From positions 124,001 through 188,000 of the forward strand of contig JAJNNY010000031.1 of assembly GCA_022453515.1 (NCBI GenBank): a stretch of 64,000 nucleotides of DNA, read 5' to 3'. This document shows, piece by piece, positions 21,894 to 34,025 of the stretch (its first letter is position 1; every line of letters starts with the position of its first letter). Origin of the DNA: Astrocystis sublimbata. Taxonomy: Eukaryota > Ascomycota > Sordariomycetes > Xylariales > Xylariaceae. The position numbers were made by a program, and so were the translations under genes. The notes beneath the pieces are model-generated. The model ran no database searches, was not told the DNA's origin, and worked only from the letters and a program-made list of their open reading frames with translations.

Positions 21894-24377
21894 CTACACG
21901 GAAATGCTCGCGCCTTTGCGTGGGTCAACTTCTTGCACATGGACGCCGCACACAAGCTTGAACAGGTCTCGCAGGAAGCTATACTGGCTCGACTGGTGCG
22001 TCATGAAAGCCACGCTCTTGGCTATATCAGCATTTAGCACACGCTTCCCGCGCGGCGGCAGAGACGAAGCCTGTCGAAAGGAGGCGTCAACCACCACCAA
22101 ACTCTTGTAGTTCTGGAGAAGCGTCGCATGCCACGCTGATGAGCCGAAAGAACCTGGTGGTAGGGAATTTACGTAAGTGTGTAGTGAGATTGTGGTATCG
22201 CGTGAATAACCCACGTTCATCGCGGCCTTCAAGATGAGGGCTTTGATACGTGTGATATGGGCTTCTTCGCCTGTCGCTGTTGTCGCCGTGCTGGAGGTCC
22301 GCTGGCTACTTTGGGAATAACTCGAGAGACTCGAAGCGTTACTCGACCACCGCCCACCCCTGTTGCTTTCTGTCCCTAGAACGAGGATATTGGGCGCCTG
22401 GGGCGATTGGGGTTCGGGTGAGACAGGAGTGTCTTCAAATTCGGTGACCGGTGTTTCAGGCACCGGCGCTGGCTTACGAGGCCTTTCTGCGGAATCCCGT
22501 TTGCTGCGGGCGGACTGTCTGCTTGCGCGGCCATCTGTGTCTGTGTCCCGACCGTACGAGAAGTAGCCAGGCTGGGTGGGTCGCGGGGTGCCTCTGTCTG
22601 GCCGGACTTGAGTCCACCCTTCCCGAAAGATGTCGCAGAGCTCCCAGCAAGATTGGACAGCCGAGCCGAGCAATTCCTCGTCCGGCTCTTTTCCGTCCCT
22701 CTTATTCTGACGGAGGTTGAAGAGCATTTCCGCCAGGGACCAACAGGCACGAAGGAGTGAATTGGTCTCCTCAGCCAGTTCGCTACGCTGCTTCATCAAT
22801 CGGTGACACAATGTGATGTAGAAGTCCAAGGTTCTCTCCCGGAAGGCTTCAGGCAGGTTTCCATCCTGCGCGGTATACATGCTACTTGGGTCAGCATTGA
22901 AATGATAGAGTTAAGCGATGAGTCACAACTCACTGGTTGTTCAGTTCGAAGCTGACACGTAATACTGAGTCGGCCATCTCGTCCCGACGCGATCGTACGT
23001 CGAACAATGATTGACAAAAGTCTCTGCAAAGATCCAGATTCACTTGCACATTGAATGCCTCGTCGGTTTCGTCTCGATTGTCGTAGAGACGCTGACAGAG
23101 TTTCCAACAACACTTCCAGGCTTTCTCGTATCCATCAGGGGTTCCAGATCTACTGAAAACTCTTTCTCGATGGTGGGTGCTTAGACCCGCAAGAGTGTTG
23201 CATAGCACCCAACATTCCTTCAAAGCTGATTGTAAAGATTGGATCTCCGGTTGCGGTTCCGGTTCCTGCTGACCTTCTCCTCGGACTGGGGTCGAGTATT
23301 CCTCATCATCATAGCTTTCCCGATCGGGCTCAGCGTCCGTTTCGGGCTCCTTGCTTTCAGGAATGACTATTGATGTTAGCGATGTGATGTCCCGAGGATA
23401 AATGACAGCGATTCTTACGCTCTAAACTACTCGCGCTGCTGGACCTCATCTTTGAGGGATCGCTCAATATCTCCTGAAGGTTCTGGGCTTGGGGTGTTGC
23501 GCTATCCAGGCTATACCTCACAGGCTTAATGTCCGTAGACAAAGGGGGTGGTGTTGGAAGTCCCATGGATTTGGTCTAGGCAATCAGCGGGAGTTCTAGA
23601 ATGTGCAATAGGGTAATACCTTTATAGCCCGAATCTCGGGAGCAGAAATGGCCATCTCCTCGGACTTGGGCGACTGCTTAGGTGAAGATCTCTGGGTAGA
23701 CTCCGACTCCCGAGATGGAGGGACAGACCCAGCCTGTGATGATAAGTATGGCTGCAGCAGGTCCTGTATAATGGTTGACTTTACGTACCCAGTTCTGAAA
23801 GTTCTGGGGCGCGTGAATGACGGAAACTGCTTCTTCGTTTCCCAATTGGCGTAACCGGTCAGGTATGGTTGTCCGCAGTTTCGTTAGCTGAGCAATTGTC
23901 ATTAGCTACTACCACTAACACCAGGACCGTTTCTGTCAGTGCTACCAACCTGTGGATGTGGTTCAGGATTAGCACTGTTGGTTGACGACTGAGCCTCATC
24001 GGATGCCTCGTCTTCAATCTCTGTCCCCTCAGTGCCGACGGATGTGACTGGCGACGGGCCGACTATGTCGCTGGGACTGAGCAGTTGATGATACGGAGCG
24101 GGTGATGAGCGAGCGGCAGCAGCAGCAGAAGCAGCCGACGATGGTCGGAGAGCGCCGAGTTCTGTAGAACCCGAGGATCTGAGCTAGTTAGCTGTGTGTT
24201 GCAGGATGCGCTCCAAGCTTAATGAAGCTCAAGCTCGAAGCTCCAACAAACATACACTGGACGAAAGTGAGGCTGCAGAGCCGGAGAATCTGGCGATGAG
24301 ATAGACATGTCGGAGTGAGACGAGAAGCTCGATATTATACTCCCAGTGGAAGAGCGCAGTGGGCCTTGGAGAGCCAT
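21894..24377 (-). CDS. Conserved fungal protein of unknown function (seven exons)
   Basis: Seven exons join in frame to 713 residues: 24377-24256, 24178-23950, 23887-23789, 23733-23620, 23575-23419, 23366-22934 and 22881-21894. Introns are 44-77 bp with GTATGT/GTACGT/GTAAGA/GTGAGT donors. The N-terminal third is low-complexity Ser/Pro/Ala (MALQGPLRSSTGSIISSF). From about residue 280 there is a helical domain rich in conserved Cys and Trp: KECWVLCNTLAGLS, KAWKCCWKLCQRLYDNRDE, LDLCRDFCQSLFDVR, then FRERTLDFYITLCHRLMKQR. A second disordered Ser/Thr segment precedes a C-terminal block (ITRIKALILKAAMNVGYSRD ... WHATLLQNYKSLVVVDASFR). I recall this arrangement from uncharacterised ascomycete proteins, possibly those labelled DUF7624, but cannot confirm the label. 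No signal peptide or membrane segment is seen. The upstream in-frame GTG at 24,413 was not used as a start. Confidence 0.7.
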
Positions 24378-25230
24378 GTCTTGGTGACCCGACGGAGCTG
24401 GCGCTGCAGCCACCCTAGGCCGGTTGACAGTATTGATATGCGTGCGTAGGGATTGGCGACGGGCCGGTGACGGTGACGGGCAATTCGATCAATTCGATGC
24501 AGGCTGGGTCGCGTCTCGAGCGCCACGTCGATGATGCGCGGGGCGATGTTGGACAAGCTAACAGTCTGCCGGAGCGTTAGGCCGTCCCGAGACTGTGGAA
24601 TTGGGAATTGGCTACGGGCCGAGCGACGATTTGATTAACCTTAGGCGGAGTTCCTCTCTGTTGGTAAGGGGAGGCAAGGGATGGATTATGCAAGCAAAGA
24701 GGCGGTATGTGTTTGAGGCTCGACAAGAAGGGAAACAAAACAAGACGACAAAAACCCCAGTGGCGAAGACCAGCAAGGCGTAGGGTGTGATGCGGTACGG
24801 AGATGCAGGAGAGAAATATTGGGGGAGGGGCAGCCGAAGATGCGCTCTTGCGCTCGAGGTTCGACGATGACCAGGTTCTAATGAAAGCAGGTCCACCGTA
24901 GAGGTTGTAACCCGAATCGGCTACTCGCCCTCGAGCTCTCCATAAATTATTAGTACCGTACTATGTTACCAGCCCTGGAGCCTGGATGCCTGGACGTTAC
25001 CAAAGCTCCGATGCCAGGGTCCACCAAGCTAGCAGGGGCTCTCGGGCATCCTTTGAACATGTTACCAGAAGGTGGTACAATCGATGTCAAGCATGCTACA
25101 AGTATTCGTATACCATGCCAAATTCCTAACCAACATGTTTACTTATGTATCAATTCCGGTAAAACAGGGGAGACAGACTGCATGATGCTAAATAAAAGGG
25201 GCAGCTTTTGATGGCAGGCGTTTGTCGCCC

Positions 25231-25310
25231 GAAACAGCAAACGAAAAACGGGAAACGAAATGTGGAGAAATAGGAAACAGGAAGCGGGAAACGGGAAACG
25301 GGAAACGATA
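25231..25310. repeat. GGGAAAC minisatellite
   Basis: Seven-base units GGGAAAC (also GAAAC and GGAAAC variants) are repeated in two clusters. The cleanest block is three consecutive GGGAAAC copies at about 25,286-25,306. It is non-coding. Confidence 0.6.
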
Positions 25311-28300
25311 AAGAAAGGGCAAGGAACATGCCAGGGTGAGGAGTGCACTTTCGGATTGTCGATTGTGGTGTAAGTACATCTGGAGGTAGGTAATCGGTAA
25401 GTAAGTATACGGAGTATGCAGCACGGCTTGCACTACGAGGAAATAGGCAAAAGAATACTAGCGAACAAGTGTGTCTGCCTCGTCTGAATATACATGTACA
25501 GAAACCCTCCACACTAACACTCCGCGGTCTAGATTTGGGGTTGCACGGAGGCTCTTCGATGATTTCGCTTACAGTACAGCCCTTGAATGTATTAGAACCA
25601 TATTGGGCACAATTGAGCTAGCTCACACCCTCGTTTAACTTCGGTTTGCTGACCTGACAGCATGTTGGGGACTATGCAGATGCCGATGCAGGTGCCAGAC
25701 TCCAGTACACTACTTACGTATGGTATTAGTCTGCTTCATGACTGACGGAGCCGGTCCCAGTCCCAGTCCAAGTGCCCAGCCTGCAGCGTTGTGCGTCGTC
25801 TTGCTGTCTGTTTGGCTGAGAGGACGGGTCGGCCAGGTCGACCAGTAAAACTCGATCGAGCTGAAAGTCTGGGCGTGGAGATTGAGGATCGCTGGTGTGG
25901 TCTGCAGCTCTCTGCAGGTCTTGGGCTAAGTCTGCATGGCGCATTCATTGGCACGTCGGCTCAACATTGGCTCACAGACCCCTCGGCGCTTAACAGCTGC
26001 TGGTCCACTTTGATCCGACGAGTCATAGGAAAGTGCATTTTCCCCATTACCCATACACGGACTTACACATGCCTAGGTGCTTGCACATACGCATAAATAT
26101 GGATTTTTCTATCTCGAATAGGCGGTGCATACCAAGAGACTGCTACCTAGTACTATATGAAACGAAGAGTAAGATAGTGCATACTAGGTAAGTATTCGTC
26201 ATTGGAATATTTCGAACAATTCTAGGTGTCAATTGACAATTGCCTCTCGAGTCTAAAGCCAACCTGCACTTTTGCGCTCGCGTATCTTAGATCTCCTTGC
26301 CGAATCACGATACGAGTAGTCAAAAAGAAAAAAGAAAGCGCCCGAGGGAGTAGGTTCCTGTAACCGCCAGAGAGGCTGCCTGTCGGCGTTCGCCCGACTT
26401 CCGCGATGATGGGCTTTCGCTACGGGCGGCCATTTCGGGTTGGTCTGTGCGATATCCTCGAGGCTAGTCTCACGGCTTCCGCGCCATCGCGGCTTGAGAG
26501 GGCGGGAAAGGCGATGGAGCTGAGACATTTTGTCGTTCCTCTGTCTTTCGTATGTCTCTCGGTAAAGCAGATGCTGTGGGAGCTCAACATGCATACGCGT
26601 ACGCCGATTGAATTGTCATTCCCCAGCCTTGTTAGTAAATGTTCTTTGGTCTTAATGTCGAGGGTCGGTGATATGGCCTAATGGAGGTAGTCGTTGTTTA
26701 CTATTTCGAACACTGCGTGCGTAGCCTGTAAGCCGACATTTAGACTCAACACCGCGACGCATGCAGGAGCTACCTCAAACGTGATAGAGCCCCCCCTCGT
26801 GGTTCAAGGTTGTCTCCAGGTCCGTCGCTGACAAGATCGCTGACTCGCTGGTCGTGTCCCGACGATCTGGTCCGGCGTCTTTTTCGGACTAGCAGCACCA
26901 ACGTTGTGGGGTCGCCAAACGAAACGAATATTCCTTCTGCTTGGCTCGCGTCAGCAGCCCAACCTACCCATCTTCTTATCACCTTATTGTTGGTAACTAC
27001 CTACTTGACGTGCATCATCTCCAGGTTCTACCCTGTCTAGACATGGAGTGCCCTGCGTTTTCTAGCCGAGGCCTGTTGAGTTGTCATTGAAGACTAAATT
27101 AGAGTCTCCGTGATGGACATGTGCCAACCAACCTCTCACCTTCTCGGTGTGATGGGGTAAACCCTGGAGGAAGACCTTCCAGAATTGGGGAAGAGAGGCA
27201 TCTATCACTCGGCGCTATCAGTGAGCCTGCCTAGTCACCAACGAGAACGAGCATATATGCTTCCAAAGTACAGTAGAATCCGAGCAAACCCAGGATTCCC
27301 CCGCTGGTTTGGGCCATAAATCCTTGATCCATGACAGACTACATATTCTCCGACGTCTTCAGCGCTTCATTGGCTGAAGAATCCTGCGGCGGGCTTGGGA
27401 AAATTCATCTCTAGCGCCAACCCAATCGAACATTCGCACTAGAGTGTTAGCCGTCAAACGCAACCGTCAAACGCAGCCGCAGACGCAGATAGTCGTGGCT
27501 CGACAGATGTCCCTCCTTCCAGGACCGAGGTGGGTAAGTGGAAGCCAGAGACCGCTTTTCCAGAACGTTTGTTTTTCTTTTGTTGGTGATCGTGCATAAG
27601 CATTGATGCATGGTGCTTCGGGTGCTTGGCTGGCGTTCTTCATATCGGGCTCCAATTTGCAGACAAGGCTCCGAGGTGTGACAAAAACACGCAAGGCCGA
27701 GATCACGCAACAAACGTCTGAACTAGAGAATTTCTGCCCCGTAGCTGCGGTAATTGTTGGCTCTAAGCTGGGGTAGCTGTGCATTAGACTTCATGCGGAG
27801 CTGGAGAGGCTTGGGGCTACTGCTCTGGTCCAAGACAGCGGTGTAGATGGGAGGACGTGAGTCGGGGACCCGGTGGAGGGAAGCCGGCGACCAATGTTCA
27901 CCTAGCCGATAATGGCTGCTATCGACGCTGTCTCTGATGTTGTGAACACCGTGCCGAGGATCGTATTTTCAACCATCTATCCTCGTCTGAACTTGCATTG
28001 CATGACACTCTTGACTTGTGTAGATGTAAACGCGGTAATGTATGCATACATCATACGGGAGTACCAAGCTATTAGTAAATGTAGTCCTATGAGACGTCGT
28101 TTTGACTTATGGGGAACGCTATTTGGTTGTATTGCTTCTTTTTACCCGTCATAAATCTAGACACTACAGGCCATATCACGGCATTGCCAGTACGAGCAGG
28201 GTGAGCTCGATGATACTGTGACATCGAGTACACACCTTCGGTAGAATATCCAGCCACATGGTCTACAGGCATTCCCAAGAGACGTCTCGTCTGACCACAG

Positions 28301-29292
28301 GATATCTGGAAATAAGAACCAACAGCACACACTCACTGCCTGATCACGTTACCAAGAGTACATATGCAGTGTGTTTTGGAAATACCCCGCAGATATGTCG
28401 TCGACCGTAGCGCCGAGCGTGAGACATGAGGCTGCCGGCCAAGATGAGCTGTACATTACTATTAATAACGGAGTGCAGAAAGATCTGCGACGAGTCTCGG
28501 GGGTATACGACTGCAGAGCGATCGTCGATGCTGCACCCCCCTTGTCAGGCCTCGCTACACTCTCCCACATTGAGCGCTGCAATACGCACGTACAACAACA
28601 CATTGTCATGAAAACGTACTGCAGATGATCCAATTCACACCCGCAGTGTCATGTTGGTCCACCAGCAACATGGGCCAACAGTAGCGGAATGAGTATTCGA
28701 CAAGCATGTTTGACAAACGAGCCCTGACCACTCTGAAAAACACTCGTAATTAAAGGGGCAAATAGAATGATCCCACAAGCCAACTCAGTTCAGCCTGTGA
28801 TTCAAGATAAAGATATCAGTCTGGGGTCTGGGATCTTTGGATACACTTTCACATGATAGCAATGCTATACATGGACAGCCTAGACCTTATAGCCGAACCC
28901 CCTTGAGCAGCTTTTGGCAATGGGATTTTGTCTGCCGACCTTTCGTTTGTGAATACTAGCAAACAATGGTGTAACATGCACTACGTACATACTGAACGTT
29001 AGAATATCTATACATGCTAGCTGAAACTTTAGTGAAGCCGAATCAACAGACTCGAGTCGAGCAAACACAGTTGGGAACTGAAGTAGGCTTTTCAACATCC
29101 CTCGGCTGGAAGCCTCCTTTTGTCCCGACACTAACTTGTTTCTGTACTCTTCCAATGGCATATGCTATGTCCGTTACAAAGAGGTACACAGGTCGAGGAA
29201 CATGTGTCCTTGTGGTTTATCAGCGCCTCATCCCAGGCCGAAGAGAACGACACAATTGACAGGAAGCCTGGCGTACTACTTCATACGACCTA

Positions 29293-29328
29293 ATAGTCAT
29301 ATTCTGAAAGTCATATTCTGATGACTAT
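29293..29328. repeat. 14-bp tandem duplication inside a short inverted repeat
   Basis: AGTCATATTCTGA(A/T) occurs twice in tandem (29,295-29,308 and 29,309-29,322). The pair is bracketed by ATAGTCAT and ATGACTAT, which are exact reverse complements. Confidence 0.5.
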
Positions 29329-29911
29329 GGAGCTCTGGCATTTTTACCCTCATCACCCACTCCAGGTAAGTTATCCATATTCGCACCCCCGGCAACATTA
29401 CTGCAAAAGTGGCCCCATCCCTGGCGTTCACCATTGTAGAGCACACGCAACATCATGTTCTTAAAATTGTTGATATTTGCTAGCCCAAACAACCACTATT
29501 AGTCTAGACTTGTCGTTTAATATGGACATCTCCTGAACGTTGAAGAAGCCCGTGACTTGCTGAGACACATCCCCACATTATCGCTTTCGAAATTTGAGAT
29601 CCTGCGAACGTTGATGGTTTTTCGGCAACATGGGCGCGGTTCTGCCTTTCCATGGGTCATATGCAGAACATCGTGTCCACTAAGGCTTTCAGACTCGACG
29701 TGCGTTCCTCTTCTTCTGCCTTTGTTGCGCCTTGCGTATGTATTCCGGGGGAAATATGGTGCTCTCGTTATCCATCTCTGCGACCTAAACGCCGAATGCA
29801 AAACCTCGCTCAATCAATTCAAACGCCTCGTGATGCTGTAGTCTATTGCGCAGGGTTTCGGCTCTGTTCCCTCTCGTGTCGTGGCGCAGCATGGTCGAAA
29901 TGTTGCTTCGT

Positions 29912-30347
29912 CTACTCGTCCCGTCCCAGTTGCAGCTTCTTCTCGTTTCGTCCGTCGGGCGTGTACCTTGAGAGTCCTAGTTAGCACCTCCTCTCATTCT
30001 CCAGCCGTATGCCTGAAGGCGCGCAAGGGATGGTTGTTGGGTCGGCTCACTTCAATAGCTTCTCGATGAGATCGACGTGTGTCATAACCATGCGACGGCA
30101 GCAGTAACGCTTGAGCCCGAGCTGATCCATCGCATCGCTGTCGCATCGAGTCAGTCCGTTGTCCAGGTGCAGAAGTGGTTGGGGGAATCGAACCCATCGC
30201 TGACGCCCTCGTCTATGAGCTTCAGATAGCGCTCCCAAAGGTCGCCGGTGACCTGTGCCATTGTGGTCAGTTCTGCGAGCGGCGCGCATGGTCGGGAGTC
30301 GGTCATCATACCTTGCCGCAGGAGAAGCAGCGTATGGGGATAATCAT
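29912..30347 (-). CDS. rpb10: RNA polymerases I, II and III subunit RPABC5 (Rpb10)
   Basis: Four small exons (30347-30312, 30252-30194, 30137-30051, 29966-29912) join to 78 residues. Exon 1 gives [12 protein letters not shown]. Exon 2 gives [20 protein letters not shown]. Exon 3 gives [16 protein letters not shown] and [10 protein letters not shown]. Exon 4 gives [18 protein letters not shown]. This is the invariant zinc-binding Rpb10 fold: CFSC near the N-terminus and the adjacent CC in KRYCCRRM are the four zinc ligands. Rpb10 is a core subunit of all three nuclear RNA polymerases and helps anchor the Rpb3-Rpb11 platform. Donors are GTATGA, GTTCGA (unusual) and GTGAGC. The last intron has a GCTAAC branch site. 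Stopping at the in-frame TGA after exon 3 would give a 61-residue product lacking the conserved Tyr-x-Pro tail, so the fourth exon is preferred. It is divergent from UTP17. Confidence 0.85.
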
Positions 30348-30872
30348 TTTGGAAGACCTCTTGAGTGGTAGTCTGCGCGCGTCGATTCCTGTGTCGAGTA
30401 TGGTGATATAGAGAGCAGGTGGGAAGTGGTGGTGGTAAGCCGTTGAAGGCGGGTGGACAATGAAGCTTTTCCTGCGGTAATGAAGTACAGGACTCACTTG
30501 GAAGGTACCGACATAAGATTTCAATGGGTCCCACATGCAGGTCGCGGTCGCAGTGCTAGGCGAGCTAGGCTACTAGCTAGCGCGAGGAAGGAGTCCAGGC
30601 ACTCAAGTACTGAGAAAGTACTGTTCCACTTGCGAATAGGCTATCAGGTACGCTAAGCTGACTCAAAAGTACTCAAAAGGCGGGAGGCATATGGGCCTAA
30701 GAAGGTCCACTAAAAAGTGCTTATCGTCTGCTGGACCCTCTTATCGAAGCTGCCCCACAGAAAACATCCAGGAAGGTCGTCGAGCTGTTGAACTTTTTTG
30801 ACTTGAGCCCGCCATCACCCAACACTGAACAGGTCCTCGGCAAAGAGTGAATTTGAATTGCAACTTCAGATC
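30348..30872. promoter_or_regulatory. Divergent promoter between RPB10 and UTP17
   Basis: These 525 bp separate the start codons of two ribosome/transcription housekeeping genes. Two CTTATC (GATAAG) sites lie exactly 20 bp apart, at 30,720-30,725 and 30,740-30,745. An imperfect direct repeat of ACTCAA(A)AGTACT/AAGTACT words lies at about 30,600-30,680. Shared control of the two genes is inferred from arrangement alone. Confidence 0.5.
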
Positions 30873-33800
30873 ATGGCGCCCGAGACAACAGCAGAGGTAA
30901 GTGATACCAGTCATCGAGCAGCCCTATCGTCTCCTTTATTGCCCCCCTAACACTCCATGAACACAGGCCATTGCCAATAAGCGCAAAAGAGACCTCGACG
31001 AGCAGGGCAAGCGCAAGCGTAGGAGACACGAGCGCGGCATTCCTTTGAAACCCGCTACCGCCGTTACCAATGGAAAACCCCTCGATACCGAACCATCTCT
31101 GCAAGTCAATGGCTTGAGCAGTCCCCCAAACCCTGGGGGGGGGATGGAACTGGACGTGATCAAGACCGACGGCCAGATCAGGCGGCAGGAGAAGCACGAG
31201 AAACGCAATCAGCGATCCAAAAAACGGAAGGGTGGCGCTCTCGGCAACAGCGGCTGTACCTGGAAGGTCTCGAAGCCCATAGGGGGCCGCATGCTCGATA
31301 TCGATCCTATATTGACCGACGACGAGAAGTAAGACCCCCATCTGCGACGAGATGCGAACCGGTCAAGCTACTGACAGTCCGTGAAGACATATGATCCTGG
31401 CCTATAACACGTCGCTTCAAGTATACTCTGCGCCCGAGTCCCTCCTTCTGCGCAAAATACAACTCCCTCTCAAACATACCAATGGCCGAAGAGATCAGAT
31501 CGCCGCCGTCTGCCCCTCGCCAACTTCTCCGAACCTGCTCTGGGTGGCTTCGCATGGCGGTCTCATATGGCTTCTCGACTGGACGACGGGCACCGGGTCC
31601 GAAGCGCATATTTTTCTGGACTGTGATCGCCTACATGACATGTTTGTCGACCAGGTCAAGATCGGCAAACACGCCAGGGACGTCTTATACGCCTCTGCGA
31701 GAAAGGAAGATGCCTGGCATATCATTGCCCACGACATGGATCAGCTCGAGGTAAAGGAGTCCAAAACTATATTCTCATGCCCTTCGGTCATCCAAAGTCT
31801 CAGGATTGCCCAACATGGTCAAACTTTCGCTGCCTATGCCGAGCGGGATGTCATCCTTGGCTATCGGAAGCAGGAAGCTGCAGCCAACTTTGATGATCTC
31901 ACACACGAGGTCGTCACTCTCGACGCGAGCGATGAGATCACCTGTCTCGACTTACAAGTGACCAGCCGTGTCCATTTAACTCGCAAGTCCCTGCGCGAAG
32001 CGAGTGATGTACCGGTAATGGACCTAGTAATCGGTTGTGCTAGGGGAGCTGTCTTCATCTATCATGACCTTATACCCCAGATACGCATGTTAAATACCAC
32101 AAAGGGGCATCATAATGCGATCCAACCCCGCAAATACCACTGGCATCGCAAGGCTGTTCATGCGGTGAAGTGGTCCAGAGATGGTGAGAGAAAAGCGCCC
32201 TCCATTCCTGCTTCTTTGCACATACTGACCATCATCAGGCAATTATGTTCTATCGGGTGGATCTGAATCAACCCTGGTACTGTGGCAGCTCGACACGCAG
32301 AAGAAAGACTTCCTACCCCACCTCTCCGCAAGTATTGAGAACATCGTCGTGTCTAAGCACGGTGCTTCGTACGCTCTGCATCTAGACGACAACTCCGCGA
32401 TCGTGCTGTCGACCGCCGAAATGAAGCCTATCACATATGTCACCGGAATTCAAGCCATGTTAACACCTCGGCCGATCTCAAAGGACAATATTGTTAAAAG
32501 CGTTGGGCAATATCCTCCTGATCGACTGACGAACATCCCAGCAACTATCTCGCCATCGAATCCGTCACAGATGCTCCTCTGCGTCGGAAATGGGCAACAA
32601 CTTAGTTATTCTGCGAGCGGCCCGTCAATGCCGTTGATGCAAGTGCTAGATCTAACAACCATGCAAAGCGTTTCGAGGCAAGCTCTAACGAGAACAAACC
32701 CAACGGATGTAGCCGTCACATCTAGCGGGCATCCAATCACCGAGCCACGGGTGACAGGCATGAAGTTCTCACATAATGGCCGCTGGCTCGTTACTACGGA
32801 CGAATGGCAGCCACCCTCGCGTGATAACAGTACTCTTGACGGTCCCGTTTTAGAGAGGAAAGAATCTTATCTCAAGTTCTGGTCCGTGTCTGAGGAAGAC
32901 CAAGGCCTGGAGCTCATGACTCGTATCGACGCACCACATCGTTCTGGGGAGGTTGAATCTTTGTTCGATTTGGCCGCCGACCCAAACTCCGATCGCTTTG
33001 CAACAATTGGTGGAGACGGTATCACTCGATTATGGCAGCCAACGATCAGACAGAGAGATGGCGTTCTTATTAAGGGTAAGAAAGGACGCCAGCTGTACAG
33101 CTGGGGTTGCTCACAAGCCATCTCGCTATACGGTAATGAGACGACGGGCAATGTGGACGTCTCAGATGAATCCTTCCGCGGTTCTGGTGCTGTTGCATTT
33201 TCCGAGGATGGCTCTGTGTTGGTCTGCGCCGCTGTTCACAAACACGGGGCCATTGTTCAAGTCATCGATACCGAGAGTGGGGAGATTCGATGCTCTTTGG
33301 ATGGCCTCATCAAGGGAGATGTTCAGGGAATTTCCATTGTGTCGACAAACCTTGTCGTGCTTTCAGACACGCTTATGGTATACGATCTAGTACTCGACGA
33401 GCTGCGATACGGAGTGCAACTGAGTAAAGCAAAAGGATCTGACGAGGAGGAAGCGCATGGGCCTGGTGCCGCCCTCATGACCCATTTAGCAACCGATTTC
33501 CAGACTGGCCGTTTTGCTGTGGCTGTCTCGAGGGCTAGACAGGGATCAAGCAAAGTACGATCGGAACTTGCAATTTTCTCACCCGATGCATGCGAGCCGG
33601 AGCTAACCACGAGTGTTTCCAATCCCATTGTGTCGCTAGTGTCCTCTGTCGAGTCCAGCGGCTTCCTCATTTTGGATTCCGCCGCACAACTGATATCTGT
33701 CGCTGAGAGCATGGACACGAAATCTCTGGCGTTTGCTCAGCCGCTAGCCGACTTGCAATTGGACCAAGAACCCCTAGAGAATGGAGAAACAATCTTGACA

Positions 33801-34025
33801 CCAGCACTGCTTCCCGGGGGAGACGATGAGCCAGCCAGCGACGACGAGATGGATGTCGACATGGCTGATGCAGCTGATGAGGATGTGATCCATCCAGCTG
33901 TAGTTGCTCCACAAAGACTCGCAGAGCTGTTTGACATTGCTCCATCCTTCGCTATGCCACCAATCGAGGACATATTCAATCAAGTTGCAAAGATGTTTTC
34001 CGCCAAGGCAACTGTCCCAGTATGA
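30873..34025 (+). CDS. utp17: U3 snoRNP-associated WD40 protein Utp17/Nan1
   Basis: Four exons (30873-30896, 30967-31328, 31387-32183, 32239-34025) join in frame to 989 residues. The short first exon encodes MAPETTAE. The N-terminus is strongly basic (KRKRDLDEQGKRKRRRHERG; later RRQEKHEKRNQRSKKRKGG), consistent with nucleolar targeting. WD40 beta-propeller sequence follows: MILAYNTSLQVYS, WHRKAVHAVKWSRDG, then YVLSGGSESTLVLWQLDTQK, the signature of Nan1/Utp17 and human WDR75. The C-terminus has an acidic segment (DDEMDVDMADAADED) and ends in the family tail LAELFDIAPSFAMPPIEDIF. Utp17 belongs to the t-Utp subcomplex of the SSU processome, needed for rDNA transcription and early 18S rRNA processing. 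An alternative acceptor at 31,377 would bring in a stop, so 31,386 is used. Exon 2 carries a run of nine G (Pro-Gly-Gly-Gly). Confidence 0.85.

Larger units (their letters stand above)
24378..29911. other. Gene-poor stretch, 5.5 kb
   Basis: No gene is supported. It holds the promoter of the 24,377 minus-strand gene, a GGGAAAC minisatellite (25,231-25,310) and a tandem duplication at 29,293-29,328. Weak ORFs that could be small genes but match nothing: 26,594-26,253 (-, 113 codons), 28,395-28,628 (+, starting MSSTVAPSVRHEAAGQ) and 29,161-28,880 (-, starting MPLEEYRNKLVSGQKEASSR). The 3' UTR of RPB10 lies at the right end. Confidence 0.5.

Noticed and set aside
30181..30195. tRNA B-box-like GGGTTCGATTCCCC on the minus strand
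   Set aside because: It lies at the exon 2 donor/intron 2 start of RPB10, and there is no A-box or acceptor stem around it.
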